Shown here one piece after another: positions 1-9,353 of a stretch of DNA of 64,000 nucleotides (position 1 is the stretch's first letter; each line of letters starts with the position of its first letter). The notes beneath the pieces are model-generated. The model saw only the letters and a list, made by a program, of their open reading frames with translations, had not been told where the DNA came from and did not search any database. The stretch is taken from contig CBDFIN010000012.1 of assembly GCA_965248135.1 (NCBI GenBank), positions 1,426,001 to 1,490,000 of the forward strand. The letters are read 5' to 3'. The translations under genes and the position numbers were made by a program. This DNA is from SZUA-100 sp965248135. Lineage in GTDB: Bacteria; Pseudomonadota; Alphaproteobacteria; Rhizobiales; Rhizobiaceae.

Positions 1-252
1 AGCGAACGGAGTGAAGACGTGGAAGCGATGCCGGTCGTGGCGATTGACGGCAAGACGCTGCGGCACAGTTTCGATGCCTTTAACGACCGCAAGGCGGCCC
101 ATGTTCTGAGCGCTTTTGCGGTCGATGACGCGCTGATACTGGGGCATCTGGAGGTGGACGAGAAGAGCAACGAAATCCCCGCCGCGCAAGCGATGATCAA
201 AGCGCTGGCGCTTACCGGCCGGCTGTTTACGATGGACGCCATGCACTGTTAA
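1..252 (+). pseudogene. ISAs1-family transposase, N-terminal fragment (window edge)
   Basis: Open from the first base; almost identical to residues ~103-182 of the element at 12323-12871. It ends at the same TGT-TAA (after MDAMHC) as that copy, where the family usually continues HCQKK, so the stop is inherited. IS30 copy 1 inserted in the A-tract just behind the stop; the rest of the transposase resumes at 1478. Dead copy. Confidence 0.85.
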
Positions 253-258
253 AAAAAA

Positions 259-1474
259 CGCCCCTTCAACATTGAAATGCAACATTTTGCTCACATTCCT
301 TTGAAAAGGCCTCATATGGGGTTTTGTATTCGAGACATTTTCTTGGACGTTGGTTCAGCTTGTCTTCGACGATCTGAACTTCGGCTTTTGTCAGCTTAGT
401 GAAATCGGTACCCTTTGGGAAGTATTGGCGAACAAGACCGTTGGTATGTTCGTTGAGGCCGCGCTGCCATGAGTGATAGGGCTTGGCGAAATAGATGTCG
501 CATTGCAATATTTTGGCGATCTTTTTGTGCCCGGCGAATTCTTTGCCATTGTCATACGTGATGGTTTTGATGAACGCTTTGAGCTTTGAAAGCGTCTTGC
601 CGCAGGCCTTTTGCACGCTGTCCTTTGATTTGTCGCGCAACAGAACCAGCTTGGTGTATTTTGATTTTCGATCGACATGAGAAAGAATGGCACCCTTGTG
701 GTTTTTGCCGATGATAGTATCGCCCTCCCAGTCGCCAACACGGCTTTTGGTTTCGACGATTTCGGGACGTTCCTCAATGTCAACCCGCCCTGGAATGAGG
801 CCGCGACCGGCTGTTTTCGTGCCGCGTCGATTGTATTTTTTGCCGCGATGGCGCAGGCAAGTCCATAATTTGCCACCCTTTTTTTTGTCCGCCCAGATGT
901 GGCGGTAAATCCACTCGTGTGAGACGAAGAGCCCGTTTCGAGCCAGCCAGCCGCTGATCTGATCGGGGCTCCACTGCCATTTCGTCAGCAGGCTTTCAAT
1001 GAGTTCGACGCGCTCAACGGTCATTTTACGCGGCACACAAGAGGCCTTTTTGCGCCGCTCACACGCCTTGTCATGCGCTTGTTTAAAGCGATAACCACAT
1101 TTGCCCTTGTTGCGCTGCAACTCTCGGGTGATAGTCGAACGCTCAACGCCAATCTGGCGGGCAATTTGGGCGCGGCAGAGACCGGTTTGCAAAAGTGTGT
1201 AAATCTGGCATCTTTGATCATAGGCCAGATGGTGATGTCCTTTGGGCATAATATCCTCCGTGAGATGTGGTGTCCCATACGAGGATTGCAGCCATCTGGC
1301 TAAATAATCAAAGGCATAATGGAATGGTTTGACGAGTTTTGCGGATTTTCCGGTCGGCCTCAAGGGTGCTGCGCATCGCTACGCGACAATGCCCTTGACC
1401 CCGCCCACCAAATCCGCAAACAAAAATCATATTCCATCAGCAAACAAATGTTGCGTTTCGGAGTTGAACCGGGG
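259..1474 (-). mobile_element. IS30-family element, copy 1 (1216 bp)
   Basis: The left end begins CGCCCCTTCAAC and the right end finishes GTTGAACCGGGG; these are imperfect inverted repeats. A 3-bp target duplication AAA lies at 256-258 and 1475-1477. The same 1216-bp unit recurs at 36408-37623 and 44651-45866 and starts at 63209, with only a few substitutions, so the family spread recently. Here it sits inside an already dead ISAs1-type element. Confidence 0.93.
266..1249 (-). CDS. IS30-family transposase
   Basis: DDE transposase of 327 residues starting MPKGHHHLAYDQRCQ, preceded by a good GGAGG ribosome site. The N-terminal HTH (about 10-60, ending RSTITRELQRNKG) binds the inverted repeats. 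The catalytic core contains the first Asp in GDWEGDTIIGK, the second in TYDNGKEFAGH and a Glu in RGLNEHTNGLVRQYFPKGTDF, the signature IS30 ending. An upstream ATG would add 38 residues from the IS end, but the SD favours this start. Intact. Confidence 0.93.
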   Translation of the reverse strand: MPKGHHHLAYDQRCQIYTLLQTGLCRAQIARQIGVERSTITRELQRNKGKCGYRFKQAHDKACERRKKASCVPRKMTVERVELIESLLTKWQWSPDQISGWLARNGLFVSHEWIYRHIWADKKKGGKLWTCLRHRGKKYNRRGTKTAGRGLIPGRVDIEERPEIVETKSRVGDWEGDTIIGKNHKGAILSHVDRKSKYTKLVLLRDKSKDSVQKACGKTLSKLKAFIKTITYDNGKEFAGHKKIAKILQCDIYFAKPYHSWQRGLNEHTNGLVRQYFPKGTDFTKLTKAEVQIVEDKLNQRPRKCLEYKTPYEAFSKECEQNVAFQC

Positions 1475-1477
1475 AAA

Positions 1478-2046
1478 CTTTCCGGGCGGCCCGGGCGGCG
1501 AAAAGCCATCTCATTGTTCAACTTAAGGAAAATCAGCCCGGTCTGCTGCGAATAATCGAGGCTGTCGGCGAAAGAAAACTGCCGCTGGAGCATCATGAAA
1601 CCCTTGATCGAGGCAAGCGCATGCGCGTCGAAAGGCGCATTGTCGAGGTTTTCGATGCCGCTCAGGCGCTTAAACAAACCGGCTGGAACGGGCTCATCGT
1701 GCGTATCATCCGTGTGACGAGAGTGACATTTCTCCGCAGCGCCAAAACCGGGATGTGGAACTGTCGCGAGGAGACCTGCTTTTATGTCTGCTCCGCACCC
1801 GTCAGCGCGAAGAAAGTGGCGCAAGCCATTCGCAACCACTGGGGTATCGAGAACAGAAATCACTATGTCCGCGATGTTACGATGCTGGAGGACGCCAGCC
1901 GCATTCGCACCAACCCTGGCATCTTCGCCAGAACACGCAGTTTCGCACTTAATATCCTGCGTGCCAACGGCGAACAAAACATCGCAGACGCCCTGTGGCG
2001 CAACGCCCTCGACTTCACCAGAGTGCTCGATTACCGATACAAGTAA
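1478..2046 (+). pseudogene. ISAs1-family transposase, C-terminal fragment
   Basis: Continuation of the element at 1-252 beyond IS30. It carries the family's C-terminal signature (IRNHWGIENRNHYVRDVTMLEDASRIRTNPG split over ~1830-1920) with the catalytic Glu of WGIENRNH. The element ends at 2065 with the inverted repeat TTAGCGTTGAACAGCCCTG. The reading frame is broken at the A8 tract and the stop upstream. Confidence 0.85.
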
Positions 2047-2065
2047 TTAGCGTTGAACAGCCCTG

Positions 2066-2491
2066 GATTGCTACCCCGCACAGTCAGGCCGCTTTTCACG
2101 CGAGATAAATGCGTTATATGCGTCAAAAGATATTTTGACGGCAAACGAAGAAAGAAGGTACTTATTCAAAAGCCGCGTTCGATCTGAGGGAGTGGATCGT
2201 TCTACATATACTATATTGAAATTGACTTTTGCTGGAAATTCTGTTGACTATCATGATGCGTATAAATGCTCGTCGGTTCCTGATAGTTGGGAAGAATGCC
2301 AAAATCATTCCGAGGAAATAAGAAGGGATGGATTTGATATCATTTCGTTTCGATCATTACGCGGAAACATCCCAGGAATAAATTATTGCGCATTTGAAGA
2401 AGACAAGTGTAGCGCCTCAAAAATTGTTGGAGACTACAGTTTTTCTACCTCAAATATTAATAAAAGCAGTATTTCATATCGGAGAATTTAG
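2066..2491 (+). pseudogene. RES-domain protein, 5'-truncated
   Basis: Open from the ISAs1 junction with no start codon of its own. The reading AQSGRFSREINALYAS, then TANEERRYLF, then RRDGFDIISFRSLRG with PGINYCAFE, matches the order of RES domain blocks (GRF/R at the start, LYAS...TA..E, then the SxR/GG..N..F block). RES proteins are toxins of Xre-RES toxin-antitoxin pairs that deplete NAD+. The first third and any Xre partner are missing, removed by the ISAs1-type element whose end is at 2065. The family call is by eye from short motifs. Confidence 0.5.
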
Positions 2492-2601
2492 CAATTGCCT
2501 TTTTATTTGAGATTTGGAGAACGAAATCTAGAGCTGTATGACTTTGGCTGTTTGCGGTTTTTGATGGATTTGCCAGTTATTTTTGCCGATAGTTCAGCTT
2601 C

Positions 2602-2706
2602 CTATTGATTATGCGAAAGCCTAAAAAACTCTCCCAAATCACGATTGAGCTTCTTGATCATAATGCCGTGTTTATGGCGTAGGAGGCGAAATTCGTGTTG
2701 TAAGCG
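2602..2706 (-). pseudogene. relaxase 3' fragment (second copy), distal to IS21
   Basis: Encodes FRLLRHKHGIMIKKLNRD and then a stop, closely matching residues ~379-397 of the relaxase at 5669-6893. It is the distal end of the gene whose proximal part lies at 5344-5640; the IS21 element sits between them, with the 7-bp duplication GTAAGCG (2700-2706 and 5344-5350). Confidence 0.75.
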
Positions 2707-2812
2707 TGCATATTCCGGAGTATTCGGCCACCCATTCCAACAACATCCGGCCACCTGTACCGGGGTATCCGGCCACCTGTGGCGCGCTGCTTTGAGGCGC
2801 TTGGTTTTTGTG

Positions 2813-3589
2813 TCAGCTGACGGGTGTTTGGTCAAGCGTCTTGGTTTTGGTCTTACGCATGGATTGTCCGTCGAGTTCGATGCGATAGGCGTTATGAACG
2901 AGACGGTCGAGGATGGCATCGGCAAAGGTTGGTTCACCAATTACCTCAAGCCAGGTGTCAACCGTTAGCTGGCTGGTGATGAGGGTTGATTTGGCCTCAT
3001 ATCTGTCTTCAATGATTTCCATCAGATCCCGGCGCTGACTGGCATTCAAACGATCCGGGCCCCAATCATCAAGGATAAGCAGGTCAGTTTTGGTAAGACT
3101 TCGAAACAAACGCGGGAAGCGGCCATCACCATGGGCGAGCTCCAATTCGTCGAACAATCGGGGCATGTGTTTGTAGAGGACGGTGATACCGTCTCGGCAA
3201 GCAGATTGCGCCAAGGCACAGGCCAGCCAGGTTTTGCCGACGCCACAGAGGCCGGTAATGATGAGGTTACGATTATCCTTGATCCATTTGCCGCTCAGTA
3301 ATTGTTGGAACAAGGCTTTATCGAGATTGCGCCGTGCGCGATAATCCACATCTTCAGGGGCCGCACCGACATGGCGTAATTTTGCGCTACGCATACGGCT
3401 TTCAAAACGTTTGGTGGCACGACTGGAAGCTTCTCGTTCGATGAGAAGGCCCAGCCATTCTCCGTGGCTGAGGCTGATGGAGCCATCCTGTGTTTCCAGT
3501 TCGCTGAAGGCTTCTGCCATACCGTCAAGCTTCAGTGTTTTGAGTTGATCCAGGGTTGGGTGATTGAGCATGTGTTTTATCCTTTTCAA
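2813..3589 (-). CDS. istB: IstB helper ATPase of IS21
   Basis: AAA+ helper for the IstA transposase. Walker A GLCGVGKTW and Walker B LLILDDWG are visible. An N-terminal IstB-like region (TLDQLKTLKLDGMAEAF) precedes the ATPase. The ORF start overlaps the end of istA by 4 bp; the likely functional start is MLNHPTLDQ. Full family length and no visible damage. Confidence 0.93.
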   Translation of the reverse strand: MKRIKHMLNHPTLDQLKTLKLDGMAEAFSELETQDGSISLSHGEWLGLLIEREASSRATKRFESRMRSAKLRHVGAAPEDVDYRARRNLDKALFQQLLSGKWIKDNRNLIITGLCGVGKTWLACALAQSACRDGITVLYKHMPRLFDELELAHGDGRFPRLFRSLTKTDLLILDDWGPDRLNASQRRDLMEIIEDRYEAKSTLITSQLTVDTWLEVIGEPTFADAILDRLVHNAYRIELDGQSMRKTKTKTLDQTPVS

Positions 3590-5166
3590 TGAAAGTACTG
3601 TGCGCCACGGATGTTGGGATGGGTAATCGCAGGCCCCTCTTTGGTTTTGGCCGTGGTGCGGGTTCGAGGCTGGCGATCCAGAGTTCGGCCTTGCCCTCGA
3701 ACCGATGGCGGGCTGACGGCCTCATTCTTGAGAATGGAATGCAGGGATGTGTAAGAGCGGGCATTGATCTCAATGGCACGTTCACAAGCTGCTTCAAGAC
3801 GATCGCGGCCAAAGGTCTTGGCCAGTCGCAAAATGCCAAGACAGGAACGATAACCCTGCTCGGGATGGCGCCGTTCTCGCATGATGACCTCAACATAGAC
3901 TTCGGTGTTGGTGCCAATGCGCGCCGCCTGCCTGCGGATGCGTTCCGGTGTCCAGTCTGCTTTGAAGCGATGATGGGCAGGCATATGATCTTTGTGGGTG
4001 GAATGCTGGCGATTGCCGGAGGCGCGGGCATGGGCAGCCACGCGCTGCCCTTTAAAATACACCTCTACGGTACGGGCAGTGATCCGTACCCACAGTTTTT
4101 GTTTCAATAGCTGATGGGGAACGGAGTAATAATGCCGACCCACATCAATGTGGTAATCCAGACCGGCGCGACATTGTTTCCATTCGGCATAAACGTAAGG
4201 CTCGATCGGCAAAGGCTTCAGGGCGGGCTTATCGAGCTTCTCAAATAATTCCTTGCGGCTGGCCCCCAGATGCCGGGTTACTTTGTTGTTGAGTTGATTA
4301 AGCCACGGACGAATGGCAGCATTCAGTTCATCAAGTGAGAAGAAGAGCTGGTTACGTAAACGCGCCATAATCCACCGCTCCACCAAAAGCACGGCCCCTT
4401 CGACCTTCGCCTTGTCTTTGGGCTTTTTGGGTCGTGCGGGAACAATGGCGGTATCGTAATGGCGGGCCATATCCCCATAGGTGCGGTTGATGGCCGGATC
4501 ATAGAAGCAGGCTTTTGTTACACCAGCCTTCAGATTATCAGGAACAACCTGAGCGGCCACCCCGCCAAAGAAATCAAAGGCCCGCACATGGCTGGATATC
4601 CAGTCAGGCAGTGTTTGCGTCCAGCTTGCTTCCACATAGGAATAGTTGGAGGCCCCCAGTGCGGCGACAAATAACTGGGCTGTTCTCACTTCACCGGTTT
4701 GAGGACAAGCCACATCCATTGTGGCTCCGGCATAATCCACAAACAACCGCTCGCCTGCCGGATGTCTTTGGCGCATTACCGGCGATAGTTTCCCTTCCCA
4801 ACGCGTATAAAGTTCGCAGAACCGGCTGTAGCCGTATCCATCGCGATAAACGGATCGGTATTCTTCCCAGAGCAGGGAAAGTGTCACGCCCTTGCGGCGT
4901 AGTTCCTGGTGCAAATACGCCCAATTCGGCTGTGGATAGGAACCACTGACGTCACCAACCGTGCGCGGAAACAGCATCCGCTCAAGATCGCCGTCACTCA
5001 GATCATCGGACAACGGCCACGTCAGGCCTGACGCATCAGCCCGTCTCAAATAATCCGATATAGTCGCTCGTCCCAAAGACAGGCTAAGTGATATTTGACG
5101 CCCCGATAATCCATCAGTTCGAAGCCGCAGGGCTTCTCGTATCTTCCGCATTGGCAATCTCTTCAT
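3586..5166 (-). CDS. istA: IstA transposase of IS21
   Basis: Transposase of 526 residues. An N-terminal HTH (LRTDGLSGRQISLSLSLGR) is followed by a DDE core containing FVDYAGATMDV (first Asp), VVPDNLKAGV (second Asp) and KDKAKVEGAV (Glu). The C-terminal beta-rich domain (HYYSVPHQLLKQKLWVRITA) is typical of IstA. Intact, with its helper IstB immediately downstream. Confidence 0.94.
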   Translation of the reverse strand: MKRLPMRKIREALRLRTDGLSGRQISLSLSLGRATISDYLRRADASGLTWPLSDDLSDGDLERMLFPRTVGDVSGSYPQPNWAYLHQELRRKGVTLSLLWEEYRSVYRDGYGYSRFCELYTRWEGKLSPVMRQRHPAGERLFVDYAGATMDVACPQTGEVRTAQLFVAALGASNYSYVEASWTQTLPDWISSHVRAFDFFGGVAAQVVPDNLKAGVTKACFYDPAINRTYGDMARHYDTAIVPARPKKPKDKAKVEGAVLLVERWIMARLRNQLFFSLDELNAAIRPWLNQLNNKVTRHLGASRKELFEKLDKPALKPLPIEPYVYAEWKQCRAGLDYHIDVGRHYYSVPHQLLKQKLWVRITARTVEVYFKGQRVAAHARASGNRQHSTHKDHMPAHHRFKADWTPERIRRQAARIGTNTEVYVEVIMRERRHPEQGYRSCLGILRLAKTFGRDRLEAACERAIEINARSYTSLHSILKNEAVSPPSVRGQGRTLDRQPRTRTTAKTKEGPAITHPNIRGAQYFH

Positions 5167-5343
5167 TGGGTTCCTCTCCGTTCAAAATGAACGAAGAATA
5201 ACCACGTTAAGGATCGCCTCGCCGCAGCAATATCTCAGGCAAATTAGGGGTGGCCGGATGCCCCGGTTTCCCCGGCCGGATTAAATCGGTATGGGTGGCC
5301 GGATACTATCGGAATCAGTGGCCGGATGACCCCGGAATGCGCA

Positions 5344-5640
5344 GTAAGCGTCTGCGTTCATCGAGTTGACGGTCGATTTGTTTTTGTTTTTCTGATCTGT
5401 CACGAAGCTTACAAGCCCGTACTTCAGCTTCGTTTTTCTTTTTGATCTGCCTATATTTTCCGGTGACACGGAACCACAGCACCTTCAAGCCAGTTGGCAA
5501 CCGCGCCGAACGAATTTTTGATTCTCCCACCCAATTATTGACCTGTGCCAGTTGCAATTGCGCACGTTCCTGCCGATGATGATTGACCAGTGATTGACGC
5601 TTTTTAACGAGTTCATCGACGAAAGTGTGCTCCCATTTTA
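5344..5640 (-). pseudogene. relaxase fragment (second copy), proximal to IS21
   Basis: Reads KKRQSLVNHHRQERAQ through KIRSARLPTGLKVLWFRVTG to RQLDERRRLLR. It is a diverged duplicate of the C-terminal coiled region of the relaxase ending at 5669. Nothing N-terminal of this region is present, so the duplicate was partial before IS21 split it. Confidence 0.75.
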
Positions 5641-5668
5641 TTTTAATGTTGAACTTGGGTTAAAGCGG

Positions 5669-6893
5669 TTAATAAACGGGGCCACGCCTGCTGGGCCGTT
5701 CTCGATTTTGGTCGGTGTTTTGTGATAGCCGACTGGATAGTGCTGCATCTTGTTGGGAGGGGGTAACATTGAGGTATCTGCTAATATCGCTATTAAGCTT
5801 CCTTATCATGATACCGTGTTTGTGGCGTAGGAGACGGAATTCGTGTTGCAAGTGCCTGCGTTCATCAAGCTGACGGTCGATTAGTTGTTGATATTCTGAT
5901 TTGTCACGTAGCCTGTAAGCGTACGCTTCGGCTTCGCATTGTTCTTTGATCTGTTGGTATTTCCCGGTGACACGGAACCACAGCGCCTTCAAGCCATTTG
6001 GCAACCGTGCCGAACGGATTTTTGATTCTTGCACCCATCTATTGGCCTGAATCTGTTTCAATTGCGTACGTTCCTGCCGATGGTAATTGACCAGTGACTG
6101 GCGCTTCTCGCTCAGAACACGTTCAGCCCTTTCATATGCAGCGATTGTCTCATCCGCAAACTTCCGGAGTTTGTCTGAGAATTTTTCTGCCAGAAGCATT
6201 TTTGTGTCTGCAACGGATGGCAGGTCTTCGGGATTGCCAAGTCGTGTGCTGATTTCTTTCGTCTTGATGCCGACCCAGCGGGAAATGGCGTAGGTTTCAC
6301 CACGCCAGTCAACCGCAACAAAACCTCGCCGGTCACCCTTGGCGAGATAGAACCCACGTTCCTCCAACGCTTGAGAAAATGCACCATGGGAATCGGAGAT
6401 TGCCCAACAATCCTGAAACAATTCCTTGATGATACGCGGGTCTTGTTTGGCACGCTTAGCCTGTTGCCATTCAGCTTGAGTGAAGTTGAGGGGATTGCGC
6501 TCTTCGCTGTTCACCAGACCGCGTGGCATCTGCCAACCATGTTCAAGATAAAGTTCTCGGGAGATATCCCGCAGTTTCAGCTTGTAGTGCGGTAGGTTAA
6601 TTGCTTTCATCTCGTTGGCATTGATGCGGGACCATACACAATGCGCATGCCTGCGGCCTTCTTTTTCGTGAAACACCAAAGCGCGTGGTTGATCCGTCAG
6701 GATTAGTTTTTCCTCAATTGCCGCGATTGCCTGTTCGAAAACATCAACCGGCACGGCTTCCTTTTCCGGCGGGCTCAGGCTGAGCGAAAAAAGAAACTGT
6801 TTGCATTTCGTGCCCTGACTAATGGCGTATGCCTCATCAAATGCACCGTGTAGGTCATCGGCCACAAAACCACGCAGATCATGAACAGCGATG
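5669..6893 (-). pseudogene. relaxase/mobilization nuclease, N-terminus replaced by IS3
   Basis: Native sequence begins HIAVHDLRGFV at the IS3 junction and runs about 407 residues. The metal-binding histidine motif HEKEGRRHAHCVWSRI is present, followed by a helical region rich in Arg/Lys/Gln. Relaxases of this family nick oriT of mobilizable plasmids and ICEs. About 30 N-terminal residues, expected to include the catalytic tyrosine region, are gone; the open frame runs on into IS3 (to 6958) and gives an unrelated start. No oriT or partner Mob gene is recognisable nearby. Confidence 0.85.
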
Positions 6894-6944
6894 TGAACCG
6901 CCCCGGGTTTACCGGAGGCTCCAAAGATAGGATAATTTGGAGCT

Positions 6945-7319
6945 ATGGAAAAGAACAAGAGATCGAAGAGATATTCACCTGAAGTGCGTGCGCGTGCCGT
7001 TCGGATGGTGTTAGAACATCAACAAAATTATGACAGTCAGTGGTCGGCGATTTCTGCAATTGCACCCAAAATTGGCTGCACGGCAGAAACGCTTCGCAAA
7101 TGGCTTCGTCAGGAAGAGACGGACACTGGCTTGCGCGATGGGGTGACGAGTGACGAGCGCGAGCGCATCAAAGCGTTGGAGCGCGAAGTCCGGGAATTAC
7201 GTCAGGCCAATGAAATTCTCAGGAAGGCGTCTCGCGTTGACCTTGTCACTCGAACCAATGGCGTTCTGGCGGTCAACTTTGCCCAGGCGGAGCGAGCCAT
7301 GATTGTGGGCGCCCACTGA
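6945..7319 (+). CDS. IS3-family OrfA
   Basis: HTH protein of 124 residues: KRYSPEVRARAVRMVLEH, then IAPKIGCTAETLRKWLRQ, then a leucine-zipper-like coiled coil (ERERIKALEREVRELRQANE). It binds the IS ends and normally fuses with OrfB by -1 frameshifting. The C-terminus continues 20 residues past the usual ILRKAS ending. Confidence 0.92.
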   Translation: MEKNKRSKRYSPEVRARAVRMVLEHQQNYDSQWSAISAIAPKIGCTAETLRKWLRQEETDTGLRDGVTSDERERIKALEREVRELRQANEILRKASRVDLVTRTNGVLAVNFAQAERAMIVGAH

Positions 7320-7394
7320 GAAGATGAAGATGTTTATCGATGATCATCGTGATGATCACGGGCCACTGTTATATTCTGGCCAATCTGCAAGGTT

Positions 7395-8240
7395 TTGCCG
7401 ATTGCCCCTTCAACATATCATTCCCATGCAGCTATTGCCCGTGATCCCAGTCTGGCCAGTGATCGCGCCAAACGAGATGCAGAGTTGCGCCCTGAGGTCC
7501 AGCGTGTTTGGGATGACAATCATGAAGTCTACGGGGTACGTAAAGTCTGGCGACAGATGCAGCGAGAGGATTTTGATGTCGCGCGTTGTACTGTGGAGCG
7601 GTTGATGAAACAGCTTGGAATACAGGGCGTTATCAGAGGAAAAATCCTCAAGACAACCCACAGCAATCCTTCCGCCCCGTGTCCACGCGACCATGTGAAC
7701 AGAAAATTCAACGCTCCTGCACCCAATATGCTGTGGGTGAGTGATTTTACCTTTGTCTCCACCTGGCAGGGATTTGCCTATGTTGCTTTTATCATCGATG
7801 TATTTGCCCGCCGGATTGTTGGCTGGCGGGTATCCCGTTCTGCCAAAACGGACTTCGTTCTGGATGCTCTGGAACAGGCTCTTTATGATCGACGGCCGGT
7901 TCAACAAGACGGGCTGATCCATCACAGTGACCGGGGCGTTCAGTATGTCTCGATCCGCTACACCGAGCGGTTGGCCGAGGCCGGGATTGAGCCATCCGTT
8001 GGCAGTGTCGGCGACTCATATGACAACGCCTTGGCCGAAACCATCAATGGACTTTACAAGGCCGAAGTCATTCATCGAAAGAGTTCATGGCGCAGCATTG
8101 ATGATGTTGAAATGGCAACCCTCAAATGGGTTGACTGGTTCAACAACCGTCGCCTGCTGGAACCAATCGGAAATATTCCACCCGCTGAAGCAGAGGAGCT
8201 GTACTATGCACAGATAAACCAGTTAGAATTAGTCGCATAA
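7395..8240 (+). CDS. IS3-family OrfB (DDE integrase-type transposase)
   Basis: Typical rve core: WVSDFTFVSTWQGFAY (first Asp), IHHSDRGVQYVS (second Asp) and SVGDSYDNALAETINGLYKAE (Glu). The segment that should join OrfA (MKMFIDDHRDDHG) is in another frame (7324-7390), a break shared by all three copies. Either translation needs a second frameshift or OrfB starts at TTG 7395. Confidence 0.9.
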   Translation: MPIAPSTYHSHAAIARDPSLASDRAKRDAELRPEVQRVWDDNHEVYGVRKVWRQMQREDFDVARCTVERLMKQLGIQGVIRGKILKTTHSNPSAPCPRDHVNRKFNAPAPNMLWVSDFTFVSTWQGFAYVAFIIDVFARRIVGWRVSRSAKTDFVLDALEQALYDRRPVQQDGLIHHSDRGVQYVSIRYTERLAEAGIEPSVGSVGDSYDNALAETINGLYKAEVIHRKSSWRSIDDVEMATLKWVDWFNNRRLLEPIGNIPPAEAEELYYAQINQLELVA

Positions 8241-8278
8241 ACAAACTAATCAGCCTCCGGTAAACCCGGGGCGGTTCA

Positions 8279-8555
8279 GATATCAATTATCGCAGCGCTT
8301 TGATCCCTTCTTACCTCCGCAACCAGAACGATAACCTCAATCCAAAACTCAGCACATCAAGGGGTCAAAATTGCACGCCGGTAAGGGGTCAAACTTCAAA
8401 TGATGATTGACACCATATTCCCGGTGGTGTCGGAGGTGCGGCATCACGAGGTGTACCTCTATCCCAATCAACCTAAAATAATTCAGTCAGATCGAAATCT
8501 GCTGCGATTGGTTCACAACAACCCTTCTTCAGACCAATTCAATCTCAGCAAACCG
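8279..8555. other. intergenic region with IS-end remnant
   Basis: No convincing gene. AAGGGGTCAAAATTGCACGC followed by GTAAGGGGTCAAAC at ~8358-8395 resembles the repeated termini of IS21-like elements, so this is probably the stub of a lost IS. The missing relaxase N-terminus is not here. Confidence 0.4.
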
Positions 8556-9353
8556 TTATTCATCGCCATTTAATAGACGCTGAATTTCTTTTGGATATTT
8601 ATCAATAAGCCACAGCAGAGTTCGGATACCTTCTGAAGGTTTTGTTGCGCCCTGCTCCCACTTTTGTATGTTTTTCAAACCTAATCCGAAACGAACAGCG
8701 AACTCCCGTTGTGTCATATCTACAGAGGCTTGCTTGCGAATTCTTCGGACGTCCAAGGTCCAACATTCACGTTTCTCAGTTTCAGAAGGCTCTAATTCAT
8801 CCATTTCGTCGATTAACGATCGAAGGATACTTAAATCTTCCTCTCGGTCAAATTTACGAGAACCTGCATCGTCGGAGGCTTGGATCACATCGTTTTCGGT
8901 GAGACCTTTTGGGATATCGCTCTCAAGCAAACAACATACCTTATCCTCTGCCTCTTCCCCATTTGAGGCGAGCCAAGTGAGCTTTGCGCAAAGATTTTCA
9001 TGATCAGTTGTTCCGTGCGCGATGTGGACGACCACGCTAATTGGGGCAAGCCCATCTTTCAAAATCTCTGTATAGGGCTGATGGTTCATATCAGTTTTTA
9101 CCCAAGCCTCAAGATATTCACACTGTTTTTCTTTGTACCCAGTCATAGAATTAAGGGCGCAGACAAATTGCTTCCTACGAGGGTATGTAGATCGTGCACT
9201 ATGTATCACCCCGAGAGAACATAGGAACCGCCAAAGGCTGATAAATTCAGCATTCTCAGCATTTAGACCAAACACTTCCATATGTTTTGCTCCTTGAATA
9301 CCATTTTTGCGGTTTACTCTAATTGTTCGGGTAGATTGTTTTTGATTAGACAT
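8556..9353 (-). CDS. XRE-type HTH protein with unknown N-terminal domain
   Basis: About 265 residues. The last 60 form a Cro/C1 HTH of the NadS/HigA kind: RRIRKQASVDMTQREFAVRF, then GLKNIQKWEQGATKPSEG. The first 200 residues (two cysteine-containing segments, then an acidic stretch EEDLSILRSLIDEMDELEP) match nothing I recognise. The start MSNQKQ is chosen because a perfect AAAGGAGG lies just upstream. This SD lies in the last codons of the translation-factor mosaic ORF, so the two genes are probably translationally coupled. Confidence 0.75.
   Translation of the reverse strand: MSNQKQSTRTIRVNRKNGIQGAKHMEVFGLNAENAEFISLWRFLCSLGVIHSARSTYPRRKQFVCALNSMTGYKEKQCEYLEAWVKTDMNHQPYTEILKDGLAPISVVVHIAHGTTDHENLCAKLTWLASNGEEAEDKVCCLLESDIPKGLTENDVIQASDDAGSRKFDREEDLSILRSLIDEMDELEPSETEKRECWTLDVRRIRKQASVDMTQREFAVRFGLGLKNIQKWEQGATKPSEGIRTLLWLIDKYPKEIQRLLNGDE

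Larger units (their letters stand above)
2707..5343 (-). mobile_element. IS21-family element (2637 bp)
   Basis: Contains istA and istB in the usual overlapping order. The ends carry repeated copies of ATCCGGCCAC: TGCATATTCCGGAGTATTCG at the left and its counterpart ending GACCCCGGAATGCGCA at the right. The target duplication GTAAGCG is directly visible on both sides. It is inserted in a partial relaxase copy. Confidence 0.92.
6894..8278 (+). mobile_element. IS3-family element, copy 1 (1385 bp)
   Basis: Ends are TGAACCGCCCCGGGTTTACC and its inverted repeat. Identical in length to 16080-17464 (inverted) and 23729-25113. No target duplication: ATG at the left against GAT at the right. Together with the lost relaxase start, this points to a rearrangement at this copy rather than simple insertion. 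Confidence 0.92.

Noticed and set aside
391..876. 161-codon ORF opposite-frame inside the IS30 transposase (also at 36540 and 63341)
   Set aside because: Shadow of the real transposase frame; it recurs only because the IS is repeated and has no start context or homology.
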